From: an uncultured Oscillibacter sp.
GTDB lineage: Bacteria; Bacillota; Clostridia; Oscillospirales; Oscillospiraceae
Assembly: GCA_900551885.1 (NCBI GenBank)
Contig: URXS01000006.1
Coordinates: forward strand, 1-38,110
Reading direction: 5' to 3'
DNA length: 38,110 bases
In this document: piece by piece, positions 14,899 through 23,964 of the stretch
How positions within the stretch are numbered: position 1 is the stretch's first letter
Layout: each line of letters begins with the position of its first letter
Translations under genes and position numbers: made by a program
Notes under the pieces: model-generated
Seen by the model: only the letters and a program-made list of their open reading frames with translations
What the model was told of the DNA's origin: nothing
Database searches by the model: none

Positions 14899-16272
14899 AT
14901 GCAGCCCATGACCGTACAGGAGATCGCCGCCGCCGTGGATGGCGTGTGGCTCAACCCCGGGCCCAAGGTGCCGGTGGTGCGGGCCGTGTGCACAGACAGC
15001 CGCAAAGTTCTCAGAGAGAGCCTGTTCCTGCCCTGGGTGGGGGAGCGGTTCGACGGCCACGACTTCATTGACGCCGCCCTGGAGGCCGGGGCGGCCGGAT
15101 GCCTGTGCGCCCGGGTGCCCAAAACGCTCCGGAGCGATAAGTTCTACATCCGGGTGGCGGACACTCGGCTGGCTCTGCGGGCTTTGGCCTCTGCTTACCG
15201 GGACCGGTTCGCCATTCCCTTCGTGCAGATCACCGGCTCCGTGGGGAAAACCACCACCAAGGAGATGATCGCCGCCACGCTGGGGGCGAAGCTCCGGGTG
15301 CTGAAGACGCCGGAGAATTACAACAATGACATCGGTACCCCCCTGACCCTGCTGGGCCTGACGCCGGAGCATCAGGCGGCGGTGATTGAGACCGGCATGA
15401 ACCACTTCGGCGAGATCCGGTACCTGGGCCAGATGGTGCGGCCGGATATCGCCGTGATCTCCAACATTGGCGACGCCCACATTGAGAACCTGGGCAGCCG
15501 TCAGGGAATCCTGGAGGCCAAGTGCGAGATTTTTGAGAACCTGCGACCAGACGGGTTGGCTGTCCTGAATGGAGACGATGCCCTGCTCCGGGGACTGGAC
15601 CTGCCCTTCCGCACGGTACGCTGCGGCCAGTCTTCCGGCTGCGATGTACAGATCACGGAGCTGGTCGACCATGGGGTGGAGGGCATCACCTGCACCGTCA
15701 CGACTGCCAAGGACCGCTATGCCCTGACCGTTCCGGCCCCCGGGGAGCATATGGCTTACTCCGCGTCCATGGCGGTGGCCATCGCCGAGGAGCTGGGATT
15801 GAGTCATGAGGAGATCGTCCGGGGCGTGGCCGCTTATGAACCCGCCGGGTCCCGGATGCGGGTGATCCGGCTGCGGGGCAACCGGATGATCCTGGACGAC
15901 TGCTACAACGCCAATCCTCAGTCCGTCACGGCAGCGCTGGAGATCCTGGCCAAGACCGAGTGTGACCGGAAGGTGGCCGTCCTGGGCGACATGGGCGAGC
16001 TGGGCGAGCTGACTGCCCAGGCCCACTACAATATGGGTGCCCTGGCAGCCATGCTGGGCATCGACTTCGTGGCGGCCATCGGAGAGAAGGCCGCCAAGAT
16101 CGCCGACGGCGCCGCCCAGAGTGGTGGCACTGCGGTGCATTTCGCCACCAAGGAGGAAGCTGTTCACGAGCTGACATGCCAGTTGGAGAAGAACACTGCC
16201 ATGCTGGTGAAGGCGTCTCACGCCATGCACTTTGACCAGCTTGTGAAACGGCTGCGGGAGGCCTATGATTGA
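14899..16272 (+). CDS. murF: UDP-N-acetylmuramoyl-tripeptide--D-alanyl-D-alanine ligase
   Basis: Adds the D-Ala-D-Ala made by the upstream Ddl to UDP-MurNAc-tripeptide, the last cytosolic step of precursor assembly. The protein has 457 residues, a normal length. TDSRKV near 33-38 is the N-terminal substrate motif. ITGSVGKTTTKEM near 111-123 is the P-loop. ENYNNDIGTPLTLLGL, GMNHFGEIR and ISNIGDAHIENLGS follow in Mur-ligase order, and DDCYNANPQS near 334 starts the C-terminal domain. The ATG at 14899 is given; an in-frame ATG at 14908 has GAGAGG 9 bases upstream and may be the true start, giving three fewer residues. The stop overlaps the ABC-F start by 8 bases. Confidence 0.96.
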   Translation: MQPMTVQEIAAAVDGVWLNPGPKVPVVRAVCTDSRKVLRESLFLPWVGERFDGHDFIDAALEAGAAGCLCARVPKTLRSDKFYIRVADTRLALRALASAYRDRFAIPFVQITGSVGKTTTKEMIAATLGAKLRVLKTPENYNNDIGTPLTLLGLTPEHQAAVIETGMNHFGEIRYLGQMVRPDIAVISNIGDAHIENLGSRQGILEAKCEIFENLRPDGLAVLNGDDALLRGLDLPFRTVRCGQSSGCDVQITELVDHGVEGITCTVTTAKDRYALTVPAPGEHMAYSASMAVAIAEELGLSHEEIVRGVAAYEPAGSRMRVIRLRGNRMILDDCYNANPQSVTAALEILAKTECDRKVAVLGDMGELGELTAQAHYNMGALAAMLGIDFVAAIGEKAAKIADGAAQSGGTAVHFATKEEAVHELTCQLEKNTAMLVKASHAMHFDQLVKRLREAYD

Positions 16273-18166
16273 GATACAGGTAAGCGGCCTGGTAAAATCC
16301 TTTGAAGTGGGTCGCAATGTCCTGGACGGACTGACCTTTCAGATCGACCAGGGAGAGCGGGTGGGCTTGCTGGGCCGCAACGGCGCCGGCAAGACCACCC
16401 TGTTCCGGATTCTGACCGGGGAACTGGAGCCGGATGAGGGCACCGTTACCATCGGCCAGGGCCGCCGGGTGGGACTGATCTCCCAGATCCCGGTATATCC
16501 GGCGGGCTTCACAGTGGAGGACGTGCTGCGTTCTGCCTTCTCCCGGCTGGAGAGTTTGGGCGAGGAGATGCGCCAACTGGAGAGCCGCATGGCGGCAGGG
16601 GAGAGCGACCCAGCCCTGCTGAGGCGTTACGGGACCCTCAGTGAGCGGTTCGAGGCCTTCGGCGGTTACGATACGGATGTGGCGGTCAACAAGATCGCAA
16701 ACGGACTGTCCATTTCCCGGGAAATGCGGGAACAATTATTTGACAGCCTTTCCGGTGGGGAGAAGACCCGGGTGAACCTGGGCCGTCTGATTCTGGAGGA
16801 CACCGACATCCTGCTGTTGGACGAGCCCACCAACCATCTGGACCTCCACGCCACCGAGTGGCTGGAGGAGTATATCCGTTCCTTTCGGGGCGCGGTGGTG
16901 GTCATCTCCCACGACCGTTATTTCCTGGACCGCATCGTCACCCGGGTCATTGAGGTCCAGGACGGCAAGGCGGAGTTTTACAGCGGCAATTACAGCTTTT
17001 ACGCTGTGGAGAAGGAGCGCCGCTACCAGGAGCGGATGAAACAGTACGAAAAGGAGCAGGCCAAGATCGCCCAGTTGGAAAAGTCCGCGGAGCAATTGCG
17101 CCTGTGGGCCTTCCAGGGCATGGACAAGACCTACCGCCGGGCCATCTCCATGGAAAAGCGCATCGAGCGGATGCGGACCACCGCCAAGCCCACCAAGGCC
17201 AAAAAGATGGACGCCCGCTTCAACGCCGCCGAGTTCCACGGGGATGAGGTGCTGTCCATCCGCAATCTGGCCAAGAGCTACGGGGACAAGCACCTCTTTG
17301 AGGGCATCACCCTTCGGGTGGAGGGCGGTGAGCGGATCGCCCTGATCGGTGACAACGGAACCGGCAAGACCACCCTGATCAAGATGATCGTGGGGGAGTT
17401 GTACCCCGACGACGGCCGCATCCGCACTGGTCCCCAGGTGAAGGAGGCGTATCTGCCCCAGGTGATCCACTTCGACCACCCGGACTGGAACCTGGTGGAG
17501 AATATGATGGCCGCCAAGCGCGGCCTCTCCGCCCAGTCGGCCAGAAACCGGCTGGCGGCTTACGACTTCCGGGGCGAGGATGTGCTCAAGCCTGTGTCCG
17601 TCCTCTCCGGCGGAGAGCAGAGCCGCCTGCGGCTGTGCATGCTGATGGACGACGAAATCAACTTCCTGATTCTGGACGAGCCCACCAACCACCTGGATAT
17701 CGACTCCCGGGAGTGGATCGAGGAGGCGGTGGAGGCCTACGACGGCACGCTGCTGTTCGTCTCCCACGACCGCTACTTCATCAATCGCTTTGCCACCCGC
17801 ATCTGGGAGGTGGCTGGCGGTACGATTACCGACTATCCCATGGGCTTTGCCCAATACCGGCAGGTGAAGGCACAAGAGGAGGCGGAAAAACAGGAACCTC
17901 CAAAGCCTGTGAAGGAAAAGCCCGTTACAGAACGGCCCCAGCGGGGCAACAAAGCCCAGCAGGCTGCCCGGCGGCAATTGACCATCTGTGAGCGGGACAT
18001 CGCCAAGGCGGAGGAGCGGATGGCCGCCCTGGAGGCGGACATGGAAGCTGCCGCCTGTGACTATGAGAAGCTGAACGAACTGGTGAAGGAGAAAGAGGCG
18101 GCCCAGACAGAACTGGACGCTCTGTACGAAAGGTGGGAGCAGCTCAGTGAGGAGGCAGAGGGCTAA
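16265..18166 (+). CDS. ABC-F family ATPase, Uup/YfmR-like
   Basis: This soluble tandem ATPase of 633 residues has no membrane segments. Walker A motifs are GRNGAGKTT (about 37-45) and GDNGTGKTT (about 362-370). Signature motifs are LSGGEKTR (about 161) and LSGGEQSR (about 448), each followed by LLDEPTNHLD or LILDEPTNHLD. The interdomain linker at about 240-315 is a charged helical P-site-tRNA-interaction segment. A C-terminal coiled coil follows from about 565, as in Uup. ABC-F proteins act on the ribosome to resolve stalls or to give antibiotic resistance. Chromosomal context with murF and prfA suggests a housekeeping factor rather than a resistance protein, but this is inference. The start overlaps murF by 8 bases, so translation is coupled. 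Confidence 0.92.
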   Translation: MIEIQVSGLVKSFEVGRNVLDGLTFQIDQGERVGLLGRNGAGKTTLFRILTGELEPDEGTVTIGQGRRVGLISQIPVYPAGFTVEDVLRSAFSRLESLGEEMRQLESRMAAGESDPALLRRYGTLSERFEAFGGYDTDVAVNKIANGLSISREMREQLFDSLSGGEKTRVNLGRLILEDTDILLLDEPTNHLDLHATEWLEEYIRSFRGAVVVISHDRYFLDRIVTRVIEVQDGKAEFYSGNYSFYAVEKERRYQERMKQYEKEQAKIAQLEKSAEQLRLWAFQGMDKTYRRAISMEKRIERMRTTAKPTKAKKMDARFNAAEFHGDEVLSIRNLAKSYGDKHLFEGITLRVEGGERIALIGDNGTGKTTLIKMIVGELYPDDGRIRTGPQVKEAYLPQVIHFDHPDWNLVENMMAAKRGLSAQSARNRLAAYDFRGEDVLKPVSVLSGGEQSRLRLCMLMDDEINFLILDEPTNHLDIDSREWIEEAVEAYDGTLLFVSHDRYFINRFATRIWEVAGGTITDYPMGFAQYRQVKAQEEAEKQEPPKPVKEKPVTERPQRGNKAQQAARRQLTICERDIAKAEERMAALEADMEAAACDYEKLNELVKEKEAAQTELDALYERWEQLSEEAEG

Positions 18167-18968
18167 GCACAGACCGGTGCCTGTGGTGTCGTCCTATCGG
18201 GGCCGGCGGCTCCGGCAGGCAATACCCTGGCTGGCGGCACTGCCGGTACTGCCGGGGCTGGTGCTGATTTTGATTCGCCCTCTCGGTATGCGCTTTTCCG
18301 GCTTTTTGCTGCTGGCCCTGGCGGCAGTGCTGCTGGCGGAGGTGTATCTCCGGCGGTGGGCCCGCCGGTCGGGGACAGGCTGGTGGTGCCAGCTTGCCTT
18401 CCGGGCGGTACTGGCGTTGGTGCTGGTGCCGTTGGCTATTATTGAGATTTGTGTGATGCACGAGGGCGGAAAGGAACCGCCCGAAGAGCCTGCCGATGCG
18501 GTGATCGTCCTGGGCGCCGGGGTCAACGGGACCCAGCCCTCTTTATCCCTGCGTACCCGGCTGGATGCGGCGGCGGACTACTTGACAGCCAACCCGGACA
18601 TTCCGGCGGTGCTGACCGGCGGCCAGGGCTACGGCGAGGAGATCACGGAGGCGGCGTGCATGTACGACTATCTGACCGAGCACGGCGTGGACGCTGACCG
18701 GCTGATCCTGGAGGAGGCCGCTTCCAACACAGCGGAGAACTTCGCCTTTTCCCGGGAACTGTTAAAGGAGGCGGGCGTGGACCCCTCCGCTGACACGGTG
18801 GCGGTGGTCACCAATGATTTCCACATCGCCCGGGCCAAGTTGCTGGCGGCCCGGAATGGCTACGGTTACGCTGTGGGTGTCCCGGCAGAGCTGCCTTGGA
18901 TTCACCTGGAGATCAACTACTATCTGCGGGAGGCCTTCGCCATGGTGAAGAGCTTCCTCTTTGACTGA
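18147..18968 (+). CDS. YdcF/SanA-like DUF218 membrane protein
   Basis: The protein has 273 residues. Three hydrophobic segments lie within the first ~105 residues (after a basic RRLRQ stretch, and near 50-65 and 85-105). A DUF218 domain follows from about 115: ADAVIVLGAGVN, LTGGQGYGEEITEA, EEAASNTAENFAFSREL and VTNDFHIARAKLLA, all hallmark blocks of YdcF/ElyC/SanA proteins. Members are linked to envelope integrity and possibly to peptidoglycan precursor or lipid-carrier metabolism, which fits the ddl-murF neighbourhood; the biochemical activity is not established. The GTG start at 18147 lies inside the ABC-F gene (20-base overlap) with GGGAG upstream. Later GTG codons near 18177-18186 lack a well-spaced site but cannot be excluded. 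Confidence 0.85.
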   Translation: MRRQRAKHRPVPVVSSYRGRRLRQAIPWLAALPVLPGLVLILIRPLGMRFSGFLLLALAAVLLAEVYLRRWARRSGTGWWCQLAFRAVLALVLVPLAIIEICVMHEGGKEPPEEPADAVIVLGAGVNGTQPSLSLRTRLDAAADYLTANPDIPAVLTGGQGYGEEITEAACMYDYLTEHGVDADRLILEEAASNTAENFAFSRELLKEAGVDPSADTVAVVTNDFHIARAKLLAARNGYGYAVGVPAELPWIHLEINYYLREAFAMVKSFLFD

Positions 18969-18989
18969 GAATTCCATACGGAGGAACCA

Positions 18990-19481
18990 ATGAAGGACGT
19001 ATTGTGTATCTATTACTCCCGGACGGGGAACACCAAGAAGGCCATGGAGGAGATCGCCCAGGCTCTGGACGCAGAATTGCTGGAGCTGAAAGATGGCGTG
19101 GAGCGGGGCGGCCTGCGGGGTTGGATCCGCTGCGGGCGGGACGCCATGCGCAAGACCACGGCGCCGCTGCTGTCCTTTCAGACGGAGCAGAGTCTGCCCA
19201 AGTACCGGCTGGTGATTCTCGGCACGCCGGTGTGGGCGGGGCGGTGCAGCTCCGTTATGCGGTCTTTTCTGAAGGCCCACGGCGCCAAGCTGCGGCGGAC
19301 CGCCTATGTGATTACCCGCAGCAGCAGGAACAAATATGAGGAGATCTACCGCCAGATGGACCAGTATGTACCTGTCGGCCACCAGGCGGCGGTGTCCCTG
19401 CGCAGCGGGGACGTGGGCAGCGCCTTCTGGCAGGAGGAATTTCTCCGCCAGGTTCGGGAGCTGCTGTCGGCGGAGCAGTAG
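18990..19481 (+). CDS. Flavodoxin-like protein
   Basis: A small cytosolic protein of 163 residues with a flavodoxin fold. The phosphate-binding loop YYSRTGNTKKA (about 8-18) is a textbook FMN site. A second conserved segment LVILGTPVWAGRCSSVMRSFL (about 74-94) matches the flavodoxin_4/NADPH quinone-type subgroup used as electron carriers or as oxygen- or heme-related reductases. The partner is not evident from neighbours (YdcF and release factor 1). The start has GGAGGAACC 5-9 bases upstream. It is in the same direction as its neighbours, with 21 bases before it and 41 after it. Confidence 0.85.
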   Translation: MKDVLCIYYSRTGNTKKAMEEIAQALDAELLELKDGVERGGLRGWIRCGRDAMRKTTAPLLSFQTEQSLPKYRLVILGTPVWAGRCSSVMRSFLKAHGAKLRRTAYVITRSSRNKYEEIYRQMDQYVPVGHQAAVSLRSGDVGSAFWQEEFLRQVRELLSAEQ

Positions 19482-19522
19482 GAGGTGCCCTTTTCTGTAA
19501 TTTGCGGGAGAGGAGCGATTCC

Positions 19523-20614
19523 ATGCTGGAAAAAGTGAAGGCCATCGCCCTGCGGTATGAGGACCTGGAGGCCCAGATGGCAGACCCGGCGGTCTACGGC
19601 GACGCGGACAGGCTGCGCGCCGTCAGCCGGGAGCTGAAGGAGCTGGCACCGGTGGCGGAGGCCTGGCAGGCCTGGTGCCGGGCCGAGGCGGACCGGGCGG
19701 AGGCCGAGACCATGCTCTCTGACCCGGAGCTGCGGGAGATGGCGAAGGAGGAACTGGCCGCTGCCCAGGCGGAGCTGGAGCGGCTGCTGTCCGGAGTGGC
19801 TGGGGGCGACCGCGAGGCACTGCGGGTGCTGCTGCTGCCCAAGGACCCCGATGATGACCGGGGTGTGCTGCTGGAGATCCGGGCCGGTACCGGAGGAGAG
19901 GAGGCGGCGCTGTTCGCCGCCGATCTGCTGCGGATGTACACCATGTATGTCCAGCGCCGGGGCTGGAGAGCGGAGATCATGAGCCGCAGCGACACAGAGC
20001 TGGGCGGTATCAAAGAGTGCAGCCTGCTGATCGACGGGGAGGGCGTCTGGTCCCGGCTGAAGTTTGAGTCTGGTGTCCACCGGGTCCAGCGAGTACCGGT
20101 GACGGAGAGCAGTGGTCGCATCCAGACCAGCGCCGCCACCGTGGCGGTGCTGCGGGAGGCGGAGGAGGTGGACGTGGCCATCGACCCCAAGGACCTGCAG
20201 ATCGACACCTACCGCTCCTCCGGCGCTGGTGGCCAGCACGTCAACAAGACCGAGTCCGCCATCCGTATCACCCATCTGCCCACGGGGCTGGTGGTGGAGT
20301 GCCAGGACGAGCGGAGCCAGTACAAGAACAAGGATAAGGCCATGAAGGTTTTGCGCTCCCGGCTTTACGACCTGGAGCGACAGAAGCAGACGGAGGCCAC
20401 CGCGGCGGAGCGCCGCAGCCAGGTGGGCAGCGGAGACCGCAGCCAGCGGGTGCGGACCTATAACTTCCCCCAGGGGCGGGTCACGGACCACCGGATCGGC
20501 CTGACACTGTACAAGCTGGACGCCGTCATGGACGGCGATCTGGAGGAACTGATCGATGCCCTGGTCACCGCGGACCGGGCGGAAAAGCTGCAAAGCGGGG
20601 CCCAGGCGGAGTGA
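19523..20614 (+). CDS. prfA: Peptide chain release factor 1
   Basis: Recognises UAA and UAG on the ribosome and triggers peptide release. The protein has 363 residues, close to E. coli RF1 (360). The GGQ catalytic motif is at 236-238 within SSGAGGQHVNKTESA. The stop-codon-recognising PxT motif is PVT (192-194), which marks RF1 rather than RF2 (SPF). The ATG at 19523 has GAGGAG about 8 bases upstream; an in-frame extension to 19502 lacks a site. The downstream gene begins 76 bases later. The prmC methyltransferase that often sits between prfA and tsaC in Firmicutes is not found here. Confidence 0.97.
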   Translation: MLEKVKAIALRYEDLEAQMADPAVYGDADRLRAVSRELKELAPVAEAWQAWCRAEADRAEAETMLSDPELREMAKEELAAAQAELERLLSGVAGGDREALRVLLLPKDPDDDRGVLLEIRAGTGGEEAALFAADLLRMYTMYVQRRGWRAEIMSRSDTELGGIKECSLLIDGEGVWSRLKFESGVHRVQRVPVTESSGRIQTSAATVAVLREAEEVDVAIDPKDLQIDTYRSSGAGGQHVNKTESAIRITHLPTGLVVECQDERSQYKNKDKAMKVLRSRLYDLERQKQTEATAAERRSQVGSGDRSQRVRTYNFPQGRVTDHRIGLTLYKLDAVMDGDLEELIDALVTADRAEKLQSGAQAE

Positions 20615-20690
20615 GCCGCCGGGCGCTCCAAGTGTCAAAAGGACCGGAGGCGGTCGGCCGCCGGAGTTCAGAGAGATAGAGGCGAAGCGT

Positions 20691-22361
20691 ATGCACACAT
20701 TATACTTTGATTTGCGGGATACCAAGGGACAGCAGAAAGCCATTGACGACAAGATCTTCTCCGCGGCCAAGATCCTGCGGGAGGGAGGCCTTCTGGCCAT
20801 CCCCACGGAGACGGTCTACGGTCTGGGCGCCAACGCCCTGGACGCCGAGGCGGTCCGGCGTATCTTTGAGGCCAAGGGACGCCCCCAGGACAACCCCCTC
20901 ATCATCCACGTCACCGGCCAGCAGTGGCTGGCCCGGTACTGTGAGGACGTGCCGCCCCTGGCGTATGTGCTGGCCAGGAAGTTCTGGCCCGGCCCTCTGA
21001 CCATGATTTTGAAGCGCAAGCCCGTTATCCCGGACCAGACCACTGCCGGGCTGGACACCGTGGGCGTCCGCTGTCCCAACCACCCTGTGACCCTGGCTAT
21101 CATCCGGGAGGCGGGCGTGCCCATCGCGGCCCCCAGTGCCAACACTTCCGGCAGGCCCAGTTGCACCACCGCCCAGGATGTGCTGGAGGATATGGACGGC
21201 AAGATTGCCGGTGTGGTGGACGGCGGCCCCTGCGCTGTGGGGGTGGAGTCCACCATCCTGGACCTGACCTGCGACCCGCCCCGGCTGCTGCGGCCCGGCG
21301 GACTGCCCCTGGAGGAGCTGGAGCGACTGATCGGTAAGATCGAGGTGGACAAGGCTGTCACCGGTATGCTGGGGGAGGGGGAGAAGCCCCGGGCCCCCGG
21401 CATGAAGTATCGCCACTACGCCCCAAAGGCGCCGGTCACAGTAGTTACCGGTGCGCCGGAGAAGTCCGCCCAGATCATTGTCCAGCGGGTGGGCCCCACC
21501 TCCGGTGTTATCTGCTTTGACGAATACGCCCACCTCTTCCCCCAGCAGGTGGTTCAGACGCTTGGATCTGCCAGTGACAAGCAGACCCAGGCTCAGCGGG
21601 TCTTTGACGCCCTGCGTTCCTTTGATGGTTCTGCCGTCACCGAGATTTACGCCCAGTGCCCCGACAACCGCGGGCTGGGCCTTGCCATCGGCAACCGGCT
21701 GAAGAAGGCCGCCGGCTTCCACGTACTGGAGGCGGGGGCGGAACCGGTGGTGCTGGGGCTGACCGGCGGCACCGGCGCAGGCAAGACCAGTGCTCTGCGG
21801 GCCCTGGAATCTCTGGGGGCAGAGGTGATCGATTGTGACGCTCTGTATCACCAGATGCTGGACAACAACCGGGAGCTGCGCCAGGAGATCGGAAACGCAT
21901 TCCCCGGCGTCTTCGGCGCCGATGGCCGCCTGGACCGCCAGCGGCTGGGGCAGGAGGTGTTTGCCAGCAAGGAGCGGCTGGAGCGGCTCAACAGTATCGT
22001 TTTTCACCACATGGAGCCGGAGCTGCGTCGCCGTTTGAGCGACAACGCCGGCGGCCTGGTGGCCATCGACGCCATCAGTCTGCTGGAGGGCGGCCTGGAC
22101 CAGATGTGCGACCGCACCATTGCCGTGACGGCGCCGCTGGAGCTGCGGGTCCGCCGCATCATGGCCCGGGACGGAATCTCGGAGCAGTACGCCCGCCTGC
22201 GGATCTCCGCCCAGAAGCCGGATGAGTACTACCGGGAGCGGTGTGATCTGGAGCTGAACAACGCCGCTGAGAGCGCAGAGGCCTTCGAAGAGGAGGCCAA
22301 GCGGTTCTTTACGCGGCTGATCGAGAGCATCAAGGAGGAAAAAGCTCATGGAAAAGAGTGA
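20691..22361 (+). CDS. Fusion: L-threonylcarbamoyladenylate synthase (TsaC/Sua5) with dephospho-CoA kinase (CoaE)
   Basis: A single 556-residue frame contains two enzymes. Residues about 15-205 are a YrdC/Sua5 domain that makes threonylcarbamoyl-AMP for tRNA t6A37: PTETVYGLGANALD, EAKGRPQDNPLIIH, PSANTSGRPS. Residues about 215-345 fit the Sua5 C-terminal domain (GMKYRHYAPKAPV). Residues about 352-545 are CoaE, phosphorylating dephospho-CoA: LGLTGGTGAGKTSALRAL (P-loop 359-366) and the CoaE core with SLLEGG and LRVRRIMARDG. There is no stop or frameshift between them. ATG 20691 has GAGG 8 bases upstream; longer open frames into prfA are rejected. It follows prfA and overlaps apeB by 14 bases. 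The fusion joins two unrelated nucleotide-using pathways. Confidence 0.93.
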   Translation: MHTLYFDLRDTKGQQKAIDDKIFSAAKILREGGLLAIPTETVYGLGANALDAEAVRRIFEAKGRPQDNPLIIHVTGQQWLARYCEDVPPLAYVLARKFWPGPLTMILKRKPVIPDQTTAGLDTVGVRCPNHPVTLAIIREAGVPIAAPSANTSGRPSCTTAQDVLEDMDGKIAGVVDGGPCAVGVESTILDLTCDPPRLLRPGGLPLEELERLIGKIEVDKAVTGMLGEGEKPRAPGMKYRHYAPKAPVTVVTGAPEKSAQIIVQRVGPTSGVICFDEYAHLFPQQVVQTLGSASDKQTQAQRVFDALRSFDGSAVTEIYAQCPDNRGLGLAIGNRLKKAAGFHVLEAGAEPVVLGLTGGTGAGKTSALRALESLGAEVIDCDALYHQMLDNNRELRQEIGNAFPGVFGADGRLDRQRLGQEVFASKERLERLNSIVFHHMEPELRRRLSDNAGGLVAIDAISLLEGGLDQMCDRTIAVTAPLELRVRRIMARDGISEQYARLRISAQKPDEYYRERCDLELNNAAESAEAFEEEAKRFFTRLIESIKEEKAHGKE

Positions 22362-23754
22362 ATTCAAGCAGTTGAAGGAACAACTGCTCTCTCATCGGAA
22401 AAACGGCTATGACCGGATGCCAGAGACGGAGCAGGCGGCCATGGAGGCCTACTGCCAGGATTACAAGGCCTTTCTGGACGCCGGCAAGACCGAGCGGCTG
22501 TGCGCTGCGGAGGTGATCCGGTTGGCCGAGGCCGCCGGCTACCGGCCCTATCAGCGGGGCCAGGCACTGGCCCCCGGCGACAAGGTGTATCGCTGCAACC
22601 GGGGCAAGGCGGTCCTGCTGGCTCACATCGGCAAGCGTCCCCTGGCGGAGGGTGTGCAGTTGGCTGCGGCCCATATCGACGCCCCCCGGCTGGATATGAA
22701 ACCCAATCCTCTCTATGAAGATGGGGAGCTGGCTTATTTCAAGACCCATTATTACGGTGGTATCCGTAAGTACCAGTGGGTCACCATTCCCCTGGAACTC
22801 CACGGTGTAGCTGCCCTGGCTGACGGCACTGTGGTGCCGGTCCACATCGGCGATCAGCCTGGGGAGCCTCGGCTGGTGATCACGGATCTGCTGCCCCACC
22901 TGGGCACGGAACAGAATAAGAAGCCTCTGGGTGAGGCGGTACCCGGTGAGACGCTGAATCTGCTGCTGGGCAGTCGTCCCATTGGAGACAGCGAGGAGTC
23001 GGGCCGGGTGAAGCTGGCGGTGATGAAGCTGCTCTATGAGAAGTATGGCATTACCGAGGATGACCTGACCTCAGCGGAGCTGGAGGCGGTGCCGGCAGGC
23101 CGTGCCTGTGATATCGGGCTGGACCGCAGCATGATCGGCGCCTACGGCCACGACGACCGGGTCTGTGCCTACGCCGCCCTGCGAGCCCTGCTGGACCTGA
23201 CGGAGACCCCAGTGCGCACTGCCGTATGCGTTTTGGCGGACAAGGAGGAGATCGGTTCCGACGGCGTGACGGGTATGCAGTCCGCCGCTTTTGACACCTT
23301 CATGGAGGACTTGTGTGCCGCCATGGACACCCCGGTGAGGGTCTGTTTTGAGCGTTCCTTCTGCCTCAGCGCCGATGTAACGGCAGCCTTTGATCCCAAC
23401 TACGCCGATGTCTTTGAAAAACGCAACGCCGCCTATCTCAACTACGGTGTGGGCCTTTGCAAGTACACCGGCGCCCGGGGCAAGTCCGGTGCCTCCGACG
23501 CTGACGCCGAGACTGTCGCCTACGTCCGGGGCCTGTTCGACAAGGCCGGTGTGATCTGGCAGATCGCGGAGCTGGGAAAGGTGGACGCTGGCGGCGGCGG
23601 TACCGTGGCGCTGTATATGGCCAACCGCAACATCACCACGTTGGACGCAGGCGTGCCGGTGCTCAGTATGCACGCACCCTTCGAGGTGGTGTCCAAGCTG
23701 GACTGCTACGAGACCTACAAGGGTATGCGGGCTGTTTATCAGGCAGACTGCTGA
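22348..23754 (+). CDS. M18 family aminopeptidase
   Basis: A cytosolic zinc aminopeptidase of 468 residues, the normal size for M18 enzymes, which release N-terminal acidic or hydrophobic residues. The metal ligand block is AAAHIDAPRLDMKPNP (H109, D111). GAYGHDDRVCAYAAL supplies the bridging Asp, VLADKEEIGSDGVTGMQS the catalytic and ligand Glu pair, and the C-terminal LSMHAPFEVVSKLD the last His. The start is translationally coupled to the preceding tsaC-coaE gene (14-base overlap) and has AAGGAGG upstream. It is the last gene of the long co-directional run from ddl and ends in a terminator at 23781. Confidence 0.93.
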   Translation: MEKSEFKQLKEQLLSHRKNGYDRMPETEQAAMEAYCQDYKAFLDAGKTERLCAAEVIRLAEAAGYRPYQRGQALAPGDKVYRCNRGKAVLLAHIGKRPLAEGVQLAAAHIDAPRLDMKPNPLYEDGELAYFKTHYYGGIRKYQWVTIPLELHGVAALADGTVVPVHIGDQPGEPRLVITDLLPHLGTEQNKKPLGEAVPGETLNLLLGSRPIGDSEESGRVKLAVMKLLYEKYGITEDDLTSAELEAVPAGRACDIGLDRSMIGAYGHDDRVCAYAALRALLDLTETPVRTAVCVLADKEEIGSDGVTGMQSAAFDTFMEDLCAAMDTPVRVCFERSFCLSADVTAAFDPNYADVFEKRNAAYLNYGVGLCKYTGARGKSGASDADAETVAYVRGLFDKAGVIWQIAELGKVDAGGGGTVALYMANRNITTLDAGVPVLSMHAPFEVVSKLDCYETYKGMRAVYQADC

Positions 23755-23780
23755 CCTTCGTTCACGTATAAATCTTTTAA

Positions 23781-23815
23781 CAGGAGACCGTCTGAAAGGG
23801 CGGCCTCCTGTTTTT
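23781..23815 (+). terminator. Intrinsic terminator after the M18 aminopeptidase gene
   Basis: CAGGAG (23781-23786) pairs with CTCCTG (23805-23810), extended inside by CCG/CGG with a single mismatch, followed by TTTTT. Confidence 0.8.
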
Positions 23816-23894
23816 CCAGCATTTTGCCCACTACAGACGGACAGACGTCCCTGGATATTCCCCGTTTTCCCCAAAAAATTTTTCGACGTTTTGG

Positions 23895-23923
23895 TTGCAT
23901 CGCAGACAAGAATATGGTAAGAT
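23895..23923 (+). promoter_or_regulatory. Promoter of the ACT-hom-lysC unit
   Basis: TTGCAT (23895-23900) and TAAGAT (23918-23923) are separated by 17 bases, about 40 bases before the start of the UPF0735 gene. Confidence 0.65.
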
Positions 23924-23964
23924 GGACGACGTTGAAAGACAATTGACCATGGGAGGCGGACGAA

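Noticed and set aside
20626..20640. A short sequence (CTCCAAGTGTCAAA) shared with the rodA leader near 11257
   Set aside because: Only about 14 bases match, at two unrelated positions, one just after prfA; no flanking similarity or symmetry, so chance is likelier than a regulatory repeat.
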